Shown piece after piece: positions 39,297 through 49,000 of a stretch of DNA of 64,000 nucleotides. The stretch covers positions 517,064 through 581,063 of the forward strand of contig NZ_LR733979.1 of the NCBI RefSeq assembly GCF_902506605.1. The letters run 5' to 3'. The DNA comes from Sphingomonas sp. AX6. GTDB taxonomy: Bacteria; Pseudomonadota; Alphaproteobacteria; Sphingomonadales; Sphingomonadaceae. A model generated the notes under the pieces. The model ran no database searches. It was given only the letters and a program-made list of their open reading frames with translations, and was not told the origin of the DNA. Within the stretch, counting starts at the first letter, position 1; each line of letters starts with the position of its first letter. The translations under genes and the position numbers were made by a program.

Positions 39297-39313
39297 TTGA
39301 TACTCGCTCGCAA
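39297..39313 (-). promoter_or_regulatory. Fur-like operator upstream of the siderophore receptor (imperfect)
   Basis: On the coding strand it reads TTGCGAGCGAGTATCAA. Twelve of its 17 positions match the perfect dyad upstream of fbpA, including the TTGCGAG start and the CAA end. It lies 47 bases before the receptor's ATG. Confidence 0.5.
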
Positions 39314-39324
39314 TAGCGTTTCGA

Positions 39325-40563
39325 CTATGCCTTGAGATTGCTCGCGATTTCCACGAAGCGGTCGATGTCGCGCGCGTCATGATACAGGCCCAGCCCGATT
39401 CTGAGCACGTCGCCGCGCACATCGACGGTCACATTCTCGACCGCCAATTGCGCTTGCCACGTCGCCGCGTCAGGCGAGCGCAACGCGATGAACCGCGCCA
39501 CCGGGTGGGTCGCGGCATTGACGTGCTTGGCGCGCGCAAGCGGCGTATCGGCCAGTCCCGCAACCAGCCGCGTGCGCAGATCATCGACATGCGTAGAGGT
39601 CACCGCCGTCGTCAGTTCCTCGCGCGCCAACATGTCGCGCACCGCGACGAAACGGTAGAGCCCGCTAGGGTCGAAGGTCGCGCCCATGAAACGCATCGCG
39701 TCGGGGGCATAGCCGACCATGCCGGGCGGCAGCGACAGGTCATCGAATTCGGCATACCAGCCGGTGATTTGGGGACGCGGTCCGAAGCCAGGCGGGCAAT
39801 GCAGGAACGCGCAGCCTTCGCCTGCCATCGCGTATTTATAGCCGCCAGCGGTGTAGAAGACGCGGTCGGAAACGGCCGACAGATCGGTCTCCACTGCCAT
39901 GAAGCCATGATAGCCGTCGATCACGACCCACGGCCCGTCCGGGCGCGCGAGATCGGCGAGCGCTTCGAGCGCGGCGAAAGGCGTGCCGGTGCCGAACATC
40001 ATCTGGCTGACGAAGATCAGGTCGTGGTCGCCGGTGCGCGCGGCGGCGAGAAATCTAGTTTCAAAACTCCGTTCGCATTGAGCTTGTCGAAATGCTGCAC
40101 TTTCTTCCTCGGAAGAAACGGACAGGGCTTCGACAAGCTCAGCCCGAACGGTTGAGGGGTTTTCGACCGCAACCCGCGTCACCTCGACCACGCCAGCCTC
40201 TTCCCAGCGCGCGACTTGCCTCCGAAAGCTGTGAAACTCGCCATCGCTTGTCAGGATACGCAGCGGTCGTCGCGGCATCGCCGATGCGACCCGCACGAGC
40301 AGGTCGTGGGTGTTGCCCGCGAACACCACGCTCGACGGATCGGGCAACCGCAATTCATCCGCGACATGCTTTTGAGCCGCAGGCCAGATGTCGCCCATCA
40401 CCCGGTCCCATTTGCGATCCGCCAGCCGCGCGGCATCTTCCCATGCGGCCTGCTGACCCAGCCAACTGGCGTCGGGCCACAGGTGATGGCTGTGCGCCGC
40501 CATGTGCAGCCGATCGGGTGCCGCCGCCAAAGCGCGCGCAAACAGATGCTTGTAGCTGGTCAC
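39325..40563 (-). CDS. kynU: Kynureninase-like PLP-dependent enzyme (aminotransferase class V fold) with an in-frame repeat insert
   Basis: The 412-residue protein has a class V aminotransferase fold: an Asp-His pair for PLP (VVIDGYHGF) and the Schiff-base lysine in FYTAGGYKYAMAG. It follows the tryptophan dioxygenase gene with ten bases between, so a kynureninase role, cleaving kynurenine to anthranilate and alanine, is likely; related enzymes of other specificity exist. Residues about 137-168 (VRAELVEA ... FRQAQCER) are encoded by a copy of the family F palindrome at 40069-40151 and are not expected in the fold. The start is GTG. It may still be functional if the insert forms a surface loop. 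Confidence 0.75.
   Translation of the reverse strand: MTSYKHLFARALAAAPDRLHMAAHSHHLWPDASWLGQQAAWEDAARLADRKWDRVMGDIWPAAQKHVADELRLPDPSSVVFAGNTHDLLVRVASAMPRRPLRILTSDGEFHSFRRQVARWEEAGVVEVTRVAVENPSTVRAELVEALSVSSEEESAAFRQAQCERSFETRFLAAARTGDHDLIFVSQMMFGTGTPFAALEALADLARPDGPWVVIDGYHGFMAVETDLSAVSDRVFYTAGGYKYAMAGEGCAFLHCPPGFGPRPQITGWYAEFDDLSLPPGMVGYAPDAMRFMGATFDPSGLYRFVAVRDMLAREELTTAVTSTHVDDLRTRLVAGLADTPLARAKHVNAATHPVARFIALRSPDAATWQAQLAVENVTVDVRGDVLRIGLGLYHDARDIDRFVEIASNLKA
40069..40151. repeat. Family F inverted repeat inserted inside the kynureninase-like coding sequence
   Basis: The arm CCGTTCGCATTGAGCTTGTC (from 40069) pairs with the end GACAAGCTCAGCCCGAACGG (to 40151), with a central GGAAG/CTTCC-like core. 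It is the same element as in the intergenic copies at 21854 and 52819, yet reads through as open codons on the minus strand. Confidence 0.85.
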
Positions 40564-40573
40564 AGCCAGCCGC

Positions 40574-41335
40574 TCACAACAATGTCCTGAGCGACCATAG
40601 TTCCGGGAAGGCGCGTTTCGAAAGCGTCGATTCCAGATAGGGCACGCCCGCCGTGCCGCCGGTGCCGCGCTTGCCGCCGATGATGCGGCTGACGGTCAGG
40701 ACGTGCTTGTGCCGCCACGTCGCCATGGCATCGTCGATATCGACCAGCTTTTCGGCAAGCTGGTACATCTCCCACCAGCGTGTGGTGTCGCGATACACAT
40801 CGGCCCATGCCGCCTCGACCTGGGGATCGGACCGATAGGGTTGCGGCCAATCGCGGTCCAAAGCAGAAGCCGGGACGGCAAAGCCAGCGCGAGCGAGCGC
40901 CGCGTTCGCCTCGTCCCACAGGCTGGGCCGGGTTGCCGCTTCCGCCGTCATCGGCCCGTGCCGCGCGCTGTCGCGCACCCCCAACATGACCTCCACCGTG
41001 CGGAACTGGTCCGATTGAAAGCCCGACGAGGTACCGAGCACGTCGCGGAACTGGGTGTAATCGGACGGCGTCATCGTCGCCAGCACGTCCCAGCTAAGCG
41101 TCATTACCGCCTGAATCCGCGATACCCGAGCCAACGACTTATACGCCTCGACCAGCCGGTTCTCGCGCACCAGATCGATCGCGAGTGTGATCTCGGCAAT
41201 CGCCTGCTTCAGCCACAGCTCTTTCGTCTGGTGGATGACGATGAACAGCAGTTCGTCGTGCCGATCCGAAATCGGATGCTGGGCGGAAAGCAGGTCGTCG
41301 AGCGCCAGATAGCGCCCATAGGTCATGTCGGTCAC
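40574..41335 (-). CDS. kynA: Tryptophan 2,3-dioxygenase
   Basis: The 253-residue haem enzyme has the family motifs FIVIHQTKELWLKQ (substrate-side His), FQSDQFRTVEVMLG and the C-terminal WRHKHVLTVSRIIGGKRGTG with the haem-ligand His, then GGTAGVPYLESTL. It opens the indole ring of tryptophan to N-formylkynurenine, the first step of the kynurenine route. It lies directly upstream of the kynureninase-like gene; no formamidase gene is seen in the window. The start is a GTG at 41335 or the ATG at 41326. Confidence 0.96.
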   Translation of the reverse strand: MTDMTYGRYLALDDLLSAQHPISDRHDELLFIVIHQTKELWLKQAIAEITLAIDLVRENRLVEAYKSLARVSRIQAVMTLSWDVLATMTPSDYTQFRDVLGTSSGFQSDQFRTVEVMLGVRDSARHGPMTAEAATRPSLWDEANAALARAGFAVPASALDRDWPQPYRSDPQVEAAWADVYRDTTRWWEMYQLAEKLVDIDDAMATWRHKHVLTVSRIIGGKRGTGGTAGVPYLESTLSKRAFPELWSLRTLL

Positions 41336-41342
41336 GTCAGCG

Positions 41343-41678
41343 TTACCGCCCGCTCATCACGGTTGCGTCGCCACTGGCCTGCATCGCGATCAGGTGGTCG
41401 GCGCCATTCTCGCACGTCGCGCGCCAGGTCGTGGGCGTCATTTCCGGCTCGATCTCGGCGCTAGTCACTTCCTGGCAGGGCAATCCGGCATCGCGGATCG
41501 CGCGGAACATGACGCCGCGGCGCTGCGCTTCGTTGAGTGCCAGGACTTCGGCCACGTAATTCGTGGTGTCCGCCGCTTCGTTCGCGGTCACGTTTTCGGG
41601 TTCCGCGGCTTGCTGGCCGCACGCCGTCAGCAGCAGCGCGCCTGCCATCGTTGCGAGCAGTTTGATCGATGCGTTCAT
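41343..41678 (-). CDS. Small lipoprotein of unknown function
   Basis: The 111-residue product has a lipobox (LLLTACGQQ, Cys20) after a short hydrophobic leader and a strong GGAGGGAC ribosome-binding site. The mature part has two cysteines (PCQEV and TCENG) that could form a disulfide. It ends seven bases before kynA on the same strand, so it is probably in the same message, but a link with tryptophan breakdown is only positional. An ATG at 41690 is the less likely start. I do not recognise a family. Confidence 0.7.
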   Translation of the reverse strand: MNASIKLLATMAGALLLTACGQQAAEPENVTANEAADTTNYVAEVLALNEAQRRGVMFRAIRDAGLPCQEVTSAEIEPEMTPTTWRATCENGADHLIAMQASGDATVMSGR

Positions 41679-41805
41679 TCGTCCCTCCATCGGTTCGCGC
41701 CCTTGTTTCGCGCGCGTGACGCCGGGTCAACCGATGAGGAGCCGAAAAGTTGACACGCCCGCACAGGAACGCAAAACCGGCCTTACCAATGAAGAGGGGG
41801 CGCGG

Positions 41806-44391
41806 GTGAACATCGGTCGTTGGATCGTCATGGCATGGGCGCTGATGCTGGCGGGTTGCACCACGCCACACGTCACTCAGGGTGGCGCTGTCCGCGCGGT
41901 CACCGATTTGTCGAACGGATGGCGCTTTCACCTGGGTGAACCTGCGACCGATCCCAGCCGCGCCGAGTTCGACGATGCCGGCTGGCAAGCAGTGGATGCC
42001 CCGCATACGTGGAACGCGCTGGGGGAATATCGCATCGGGCGCACCGACGCGACGCGCAACGTCCAGGGGATCGGCTGGTATCGAAGGACCATCGATCGCG
42101 CTCAACTACCCGACCGCGCGCGCCATTTTCTGCAGTTCGACGGGGTTGGGAACATCGCCGATGTGTGGGTCAACGGGCGGCACCTCACCCAGCACAAGGG
42201 CGCGTTCAGCCGGTTCCGGTTCGACGTCACCGACCATCTGACACCGGGGCGCAACGTCATCGCGGTGCGCGCCGACAATAGCGAGCGCAAGCCAGGCTCC
42301 TCGACCCAGCATGTCATCCCCCTGCTCGGCGATTTCTTCATGCACGGTGGTCTCTATCGCGGCGTATCGATGGTGAGTGCGGGCGACGCGCATATCGCGC
42401 TCGACGACCATGGCGGCACCGGGGTGTATGCGCGCACTACGCGGATCGGCACGGAGGCGGCAGACGTGTCCGTGCTGACGCGCCTGACCCATTCGGGCGG
42501 CGGGGCGGAGGGACTGGTCACCACCCGGCTGATCGACGCCGACGGTCGGACCGCGGCGACCGCGACGCAGCCGGTGGCGTTAGGTGCAGGACGCAGCGAA
42601 GCACGCCAGACGCTTTCGGTGGCCGCGCCGCGCCTGTGGGACGGTCAGCGCGACCCGCATCTCTATCGGCTCATCGCTGAACTCGCGATCGACGGACGCC
42701 TCGTCGACCGGGTCGAGGACCGGTTCGGCATCCGCGCATTCCGCGTCGATCCGAACAAGGGGTTCTTCCTCAACGGCCGTCACCTGCCGCTGAAGGGCGT
42801 GTCGCGACATCAGGATTATCTGGGCAAGGGCTGGGCGCTGACTCCAGAGGATCACGTCCGCGACATGGATTTGATCGAGGAGATGGGCGCGAACTCGGTT
42901 CGGTTCGCGCATTACCAGCACGCGCCCGAATGGTTCGCGCTGAACGACGAGCGCGGCATGATCGTCTGGGCCGAACTCGCCTTCGTCAACAAGGTCGCGT
43001 TTGATAACAGCGAAGCACATCCCGAGCTGGTCGAGAATGCCCGCACCCAGTTGGTCGAGCAGATCCGCCAGCATTACAACAGCCCGTCGGTCGTCACCTG
43101 GGGGATCGGCAACGAGGTCGACATCGATCTCGCCTTCAACCGGCTGGGGCCGAAAGCCGATGCACGGCCGCTGCTGCGCGAACTCCATGCGCTGTCGAAG
43201 CGCGAAGACCCCGACCGGCTGACGGTGATCGCCGATTGCTGCGAGGATACGCCGGGCGACAAGGCACCCTATCTGCCCGTGCTGTCGGGTATCGCCGACC
43301 TGATGGGGTATAACCGCTATTATGGCTGGTATTATGGGGAGGTCGACGACCTCGGCCCGCATCTCGACGCGCTCCACGCCAAGCATCCCGACTTACCGAT
43401 TTCGGTCAGCGAATATGGCGCAGGCGCGGCACTGACCCAGCATAGCGACGATCCCGAAGGTGGGCCGATCGCGTTCAGCGGACGACCGCATCCGGAAGCC
43501 TTCCAGAGCTGGTATCACGAACAGCATTGGCCGCAGATCGCCGAGCGCCGCTATCTCTGGGGATCGTGGATTTGGAACATGTTCGATTTCTCGTCGACCG
43601 TCCGGCAGGAAGGCGATGCGACCGACATCAATGACAAGGGGCTGGTGAGTTTCGACCGCAAGACGCGCAAGGATGCGTTCTTCTATTACAAGGCGAACTG
43701 GTCAGACGCGCCCGTGCTGCACATCACCGGGCGGCGTTATGTGGACCGCGCCTATCCGGTCAGCGACATCCGGCTTTATTCGAACGCGGCAAGCGTGCGC
43801 GTCAGTGTCAATGGCCGCGCGCTGGGCACGCGGCCGTGTCCGGGGCGAATTTGCGTGTTCGAGGCGGTCAGGTTGGACACGGGTGCGAACCGGATCGAGG
43901 CGCGTGCCGAGGTAGGTGGCAAGACACTGAGCGACGCGATCGAATGGACCGCGCCCGATGCGCGCGGCGGACTGGCGATCAATGTCGGCGATCTGGCGGG
44001 ATTCACCGCCGCCAATGGCACGCGGTACGGGTCCGACGCGTTCTTCACCGGCGGCACGGCGCGGCGGATTGCGGGCAAGGATGCCGAAGCGCTGTCGGGT
44101 GCGGGCGAGCGGGCGGCATTGGTCAGCCACCGATCGGGCGATTTCCGCTACACGCTGCCGCTGCCCGCCGGGCATTGGCGCGTGACGATCCTGTCGGTCG
44201 CACCCGATCGCACCCCGCGACGCAGCGTGGTGAAGGCCAATGGCCGGACCGTGATCGAGCGGCTTGGCAGCGCCAGACCGCTTACCGGCAGCGAAACGCA
44301 CTTCGACGTGCGCACCGATGGCAACCCCCTTGACCTCGGGGTCGAAGGCAACGCCGCGGTCGCCGCGATCCGGGTGACGCCGCTGCGCTGA
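41806..44391 (+). CDS. Glycoside hydrolase family 2 lipoprotein (beta-galactosidase/glucuronidase type)
   Basis: The 861-residue protein has a lipobox (MLAGC, Cys18) and then the GH2 order: sugar-binding jelly roll (FDDAGWQAVDAPHTWNAL, FDGVGNIADVWVNGRHL), immunoglobulin-like domain, and TIM barrel. The acid/base Glu437 is in WGIGNEVD and the nucleophile Glu536 in VSEYGAG. A C-terminal extension of about 200 residues resembles a malectin-like or GH2 accessory domain. The start is a GTG at 41806 after GAGGGGG; an ATG at 41830 would still keep the lipobox. Activity on beta-galactosides, glucuronides or mannosides cannot be told apart. Confidence 0.88.
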   Translation: MNIGRWIVMAWALMLAGCTTPHVTQGGAVRAVTDLSNGWRFHLGEPATDPSRAEFDDAGWQAVDAPHTWNALGEYRIGRTDATRNVQGIGWYRRTIDRAQLPDRARHFLQFDGVGNIADVWVNGRHLTQHKGAFSRFRFDVTDHLTPGRNVIAVRADNSERKPGSSTQHVIPLLGDFFMHGGLYRGVSMVSAGDAHIALDDHGGTGVYARTTRIGTEAADVSVLTRLTHSGGGAEGLVTTRLIDADGRTAATATQPVALGAGRSEARQTLSVAAPRLWDGQRDPHLYRLIAELAIDGRLVDRVEDRFGIRAFRVDPNKGFFLNGRHLPLKGVSRHQDYLGKGWALTPEDHVRDMDLIEEMGANSVRFAHYQHAPEWFALNDERGMIVWAELAFVNKVAFDNSEAHPELVENARTQLVEQIRQHYNSPSVVTWGIGNEVDIDLAFNRLGPKADARPLLRELHALSKREDPDRLTVIADCCEDTPGDKAPYLPVLSGIADLMGYNRYYGWYYGEVDDLGPHLDALHAKHPDLPISVSEYGAGAALTQHSDDPEGGPIAFSGRPHPEAFQSWYHEQHWPQIAERRYLWGSWIWNMFDFSSTVRQEGDATDINDKGLVSFDRKTRKDAFFYYKANWSDAPVLHITGRRYVDRAYPVSDIRLYSNAASVRVSVNGRALGTRPCPGRICVFEAVRLDTGANRIEARAEVGGKTLSDAIEWTAPDARGGLAINVGDLAGFTAANGTRYGSDAFFTGGTARRIAGKDAEALSGAGERAALVSHRSGDFRYTLPLPAGHWRVTILSVAPDRTPRRSVVKANGRTVIERLGSARPLTGSETHFDVRTDGNPLDLGVEGNAAVAAIRVTPLR

Positions 44392-44419
44392 GTACCCTCC
44401 GACGCAAACGGCGACCGCC

Positions 44420-45928
44420 TCAGTCGCGCGGTGCCTGGTCCAGCCAACCGCCCGAAAAGCCCGCGCGACGCAAACCGCGAACGATGTGCGGGTTCTTGCG
44501 CATCGTCTTCCAGATCAGATCGCTGCGATAATTCTCCATCATCGCCAGGATCGGGCCTTGGTCGATGCCCAGATGATCGCGCGCGACCCAGCCGATATCG
44601 GGATGGACGGTGCCGGTCGTGACCCGTTGATCCTGGAAGGTGAAGCTGGGGTTGATCGCGTCCTTGAAGCCGTACTTCGTGTAGAAGCGATCGCCATATT
44701 TGTCCTTCATCGCCATCAGCGCGTCGATGGTGACTTCGGGCGCAAAGGGCACCGATCCACCCGCTGCGGTCGGGACCACCGTGCCGTCGTCGCGGGTAAT
44801 CGTCGGCGACACCCCGCGCGCCGAATAGGTCATGAAGTTGCGGGGCTTTCCGTTGACGACGAGCCCGTCGACGCCCTTCGGTCCATCGGACGCGGTCCAG
44901 CCCCAGATGTCTCCCGAATAATCCTTCCAGTCCTGCGGATTGGCGATGCCGTATGCGCGATGAGCGAGCGTCGCGCGGCGGCTATTTTCGAAGTAATCGA
45001 TCCCGCGTGACGCGATATAGGGTTCGGTGATGCCGCGGAAATCGACCCAGACATGGCTGTACTGGTGGCCGAACAGCGGCTCGAACGCTTCATATTCCTG
45101 GCCCATGAACTGGCCCCAGCGCTTGCCCAGCCCGAGCGCCCAGCCATTGTCCCAGGCGTCTTCCTTGGTCACCGGATGCGTCGGCGATGCAAGCGCGAGG
45201 ATATAGACCAGCATCCCTTCGTCATAGGCGATCCAGTCGTTCGGCTCGTAGCCCCGTTCGGGCTTCCACCCCATCGCAATCCCGCGCGATTGCGGCATGT
45301 TGGCCGCGCGCGGATCGCCGGCCTTGCGCTGCATGAAGGTCCAGTCGACCCGGCTATAGATACGCTCCGCCAGATCGCGGATGCGCGCCTCCGTCGGCGT
45401 GTCGCGATCGTAATAGCTTTGGGCGAACAGGATGCCGCCCAGCAGCAAGGTGGTGTCCACGCTCGACAATTCGGTGTTGCGATAGCGATGACCGTTGCCA
45501 TCCAGGAAGTGGTAGAAAAACCCCTTATGCCCCGAAACTCCGCTTTCGGCGGGGCCCATCTTGGCGTTCCAGTAATATTCGACACAGGCCAGCGTGCGTT
45601 CCGCCGCCTGTTCGCGCGTCACGTAACTACGCTCTGCACCGACGCCGTAAGCGGTAATCGCAAAGCCGGTCGCAGCGATGCTGGAAAATGGGTTGGACGG
45701 CCAACGATCGGGCGCGAGGCAGGTCTTGGGATCGGTCGTGTCCCAGAAATAGGCGAAGGTGCGCTGCTGCAAATCCTCTGCGAATGCCGCCTGATCGCGC
45801 GACATGGTGAAGTCGGCGGGCGATCCCTGCGGTGCAGCAATATCGCTGGGCGCGGACGCATAGGGCGCACAGGCGGCAACGCCTGCTCCAGCAAGCAGTG
45901 AGAGGATGAGGGGGCGGATACGCACCAT
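44420..45928 (-). CDS. GH144-like glucoamylase-family lipoprotein (endo-beta-1,2-glucanase type)
   Basis: The 502-residue product has a lipoprotein signal (GAGVAACAP) after a strong AAGGAG site. The mature domain has the pattern of GH144 and related all-helical barrels: FAYFWDTTDPKTCLAPDRWP, SSIAATGFAITAYGVG, SGHKGFFYHFLDGNGHRY, EPLFGHQYSHVWVDFRG and IAYDEGMLVYILALASP. The family cuts cyclic or linear beta-1,2-glucan. It is convergent with the GH2 gene and divergent from nothing; the TonB receptor gene lies upstream on the same strand, which suits glucan import. Confidence 0.82.
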   Translation of the reverse strand: MVRIRPLILSLLAGAGVAACAPYASAPSDIAAPQGSPADFTMSRDQAAFAEDLQQRTFAYFWDTTDPKTCLAPDRWPSNPFSSIAATGFAITAYGVGAERSYVTREQAAERTLACVEYYWNAKMGPAESGVSGHKGFFYHFLDGNGHRYRNTELSSVDTTLLLGGILFAQSYYDRDTPTEARIRDLAERIYSRVDWTFMQRKAGDPRAANMPQSRGIAMGWKPERGYEPNDWIAYDEGMLVYILALASPTHPVTKEDAWDNGWALGLGKRWGQFMGQEYEAFEPLFGHQYSHVWVDFRGITEPYIASRGIDYFENSRRATLAHRAYGIANPQDWKDYSGDIWGWTASDGPKGVDGLVVNGKPRNFMTYSARGVSPTITRDDGTVVPTAAGGSVPFAPEVTIDALMAMKDKYGDRFYTKYGFKDAINPSFTFQDQRVTTGTVHPDIGWVARDHLGIDQGPILAMMENYRSDLIWKTMRKNPHIVRGLRRAGFSGGWLDQAPRD

Positions 45929-45950
45929 TCGTCTCCTTGTGAGATAGGCA

Positions 45951-45992
45951 AAGAAAAAGGGGCCGGTCCGCTTGCGAAAGCGGACCGGCCCC
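45951..45992 (-). terminator. Strong Rho-independent terminator of the Oar-like receptor gene
   Basis: A 15-bp perfect stem (GGGGCCGGTCCGCTT with AAGCGGACCGGCCCC) closes a GCGA loop. Read on the minus strand it is followed by TTTTTCTTTG. It sits 14 bp past the receptor stop and would separate that message from the GH144-like gene. Confidence 0.92.
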
Positions 45993-46006
45993 TCGATGGG
46001 TTGGGC

Positions 46007-49000
46007 TTAGAAGTTGAAGCCCGCCGACAGCTTGATCGTCCTGGGCGGATTGCCGCCGGTCGCGAAGCCGACGCGTTCACGATAAACCGTATCGACCGGT
46101 GTCGTGCGCGTGTTGTCGAGCGCGCTGCTGTTATAGTTGGTGTAATTCCGGTCGTTGAACAGATTGATGATATCGACGCGGAAACGGAGTTGAGCGGTGT
46201 CGCGAAGGAAGTTCAGCGGCACATATTTGGTGACGGCGATATCCATCTGGCGGCGACCCCAACGGTCTCCATTGCCGAATGCTTCGTCGTCGAACACCAC
46301 ACGCTCGAACGGAACAGGGAAGCCCTGCAACTGACGAAGATAGGTGGGCGACTGGATCTGGAACTTGCCCGACAGCGCGACTCCGATCGGAAGATCGACG
46401 CTGCCCGCCGCAACAATGCGGTGACGCGGCACGCCAACAGCGAAAACGGTCGGGTAATCGTCGATCGACGGGAAATCGAGGCTGAACGCGCCCTGATCGG
46501 TCGTGTTACGATTTTCCTTGGCATGGCTGTAGGTATAGGTCGCATCGAAGCTCCACGGCGATGTCGCCGTGTACGCCTTGGTCAGCTTTACATAGCCAGT
46601 GTCGGTCGTGGTTTCCGCACCATTGTCGCCGATGATGATGCTGCCAAAGCCCGCAGGCGTGAAGCCGAAGGGCGACGAAGGCGTATCGGTGGCACTAGCC
46701 GGATTGTCGAAGAAGAAGGTGCCGTCGGGGCGACGATTGCCGAGCAGGAATACGAAGCCGTCCTTGCTTTCGATCCGGCTGTACCCGACCTCGACGTTCA
46801 ACGCGTCGAAGCGCGAGCGCAGGCCCAGGCTGAACTGATCCGAATAAGGCGTCTTCAGGTCGTTTTTGATGAAGCGCAGTTCAGCGCCACCGCCGAAGGG
46901 CGCATTGGCGAGCAACTGAGCGCGCCCTGCCTCGGTCAGATAAACCGGGTCGAACGGAATACAGGTTGCAGACGGCGCGCAGACATTTTCCGGATCGCCG
47001 GTGATGAAGTTGAAGGTGCGGATCGCGTAGGAGCCGACCGAAACTTCCTGCTGGAGGAAGTCGAACTGGTTGCGGTCGTAGGACCGGCCATAGCCGCCGA
47101 ACACCACGAACCGGCCATCGGCATCAAGGTCATAGCTGAACCCGATCCGCGGCTGGAACGCACCGGTGAACGCCTTACGCTCACTGCCGGTCGAGATGTA
47201 GTCGCGGATGTTGTAATCTGCGTTTTGCAGATTCGGATAAAGCGGCTGACCATTCGCGCCGCGCGTCACGCCGGTGACCAGATCGACCACGTCCTGACGA
47301 TGCGCGAAGTCGAGGAACGAGGGCACTTCCTCATAATCCCAGCGCAGGCCGAGGTTGAGCGTCAGGCGATCGGTAACGTCCCAATCGTCCTGCGCATAGA
47401 TGCCAAATTGCCAGTTGTTGGTGGTGACGATCGGGTTGCCCGTTCCGGTCGCCGCACCGAATTGCAACTGATAGGGGATGTCGTCATTGAACGTGCCGCC
47501 ATTCGGGTTGAAGGCGGGATTGTAGACATAGAGCGGATTGAAGCGATTCAGCTGAAGCGAATTCAACTCGATCCACGACGACTTCACGCCGACCTTGATC
47601 GTGTGCCCTGCAAAGCCCGTGTAGGTGAAGTCGTCTTGGACGGTCCAACCCTTCTGGCCCTTGTCCTGATAACCACCACCACCACCGATGGTGAACAGGA
47701 CGCCGCGCTGGTTGACGGTGGGCGCACCAGGCGTTGGGCCGTCATACACGAACTGGCGGCCATCGGCGAACAGCAATGGCGTCGGTGCCCAGCTCGCGTC
47801 CTGATATTCCGCCTTGAGTTCGTTCACCCAATTGTCCGCGGTATGCTCCCAACGGCCAACGATACGTAAATCCTGCGTGTTAGTGGTTGATGCGGTCTCA
47901 CTCGCGCTCGTACCATTGCCCGCCCCAAAACCGCTTTCGTCGCGATACTTGCCGGACAGTTCGATCAAATCGCGCGAGGTAGGCGCGAACGTCAGCTTGC
48001 CGAAATACAGGTCCGAGTTGAAGACCGAGTTGGTCTGTCCGAAAACTCCCTGATATTCCGCGGGAAGATCGGTGATCGCGCGACCCAGGCCGGGGAAGAT
48101 ATCGACCGGGCGACGGATGCGCTTGCCTTCGTAAGTGGCAAAGAAGAACAAAGTGTCGGGGATGATCGGGCCGCTAAGCGCGCCACCGAACTGCATGTCC
48201 TGTGTTTCGACCTTCTCGGTGCCTGCGCTGCCGTCCGGCTGAATCGTGAACTGCTCGGCTGGCGTCTTTGCGCGCAAGTCCTGATTGGTGAAGTCGAAAA
48301 AGCCTTCGCCCTCGAACCGGTTGGTGCCCGATTTGGTGATCGCGGTGATCGCGACCGATCCGACCTGACCGAATTCGGCCTTGTAGTTGGAACTGATGAC
48401 CCGGTATTCCCCGACCGCAAGCTGCGGGAACGGGTTGCCCTGCGACGAATCCTGGCCGGTGATCCCGTTCTTCAGGACGAAATCCTTCTGGCTGACGCCG
48501 TCGATATAGACGTTTACCGTGCTGGGCGAGTTCGCGCCGCCACGCAGGCTGCTGTTGCCTCCGCCATCGGTGTTGAACTGAACGCCGGGCGCCAGATCGG
48601 CGAAGGCCAGGAAGTTGCGATTGTTCTGCGGAAGCTGGTCGATCAGCCGCTGCGAAATGGTGATGCCGACTTCGCCGCCTTCCATTTCGCGGATGCGCGT
48701 GCCGGTGACGACGACGTCGCCGCCTTCGGCACCCAGATCGGCTTCGGTGGTGTCTCCGCTCGGCGCGGCCGTGGCGTCGATCCCGCCTTGCGAGAAATCG
48801 AAATCGAGTTGCGCGTTCTGCGCCACCGACAGGGTGAAGGCGTCAGTGGTGCGCGGACCACTGGAAAGCACGAATTCGAGGCGATATTCACCCGCACGCA
48901 GCGAAGGGAAATTATAGGCACCCCCAGCGCTCAGCGTCGCATTGCGACGAATATTCGTAGCGATTTCGATAGCTGTCACGCTGGTGACCGTCACGCCGCC

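Noticed and set aside
37187..39316. A 709-codon plus-strand open frame opposite the siderophore receptor
   Set aside because: The receptor on the minus strand has all expected plug and barrel features; the antisense frame is a GC-driven shadow.
40069..40151. A frameshift or pseudogene call for the kynureninase-like gene
   Set aside because: The inserted repeat keeps the reading frame and both halves of the enzyme are complete, so a pseudogene is not shown.
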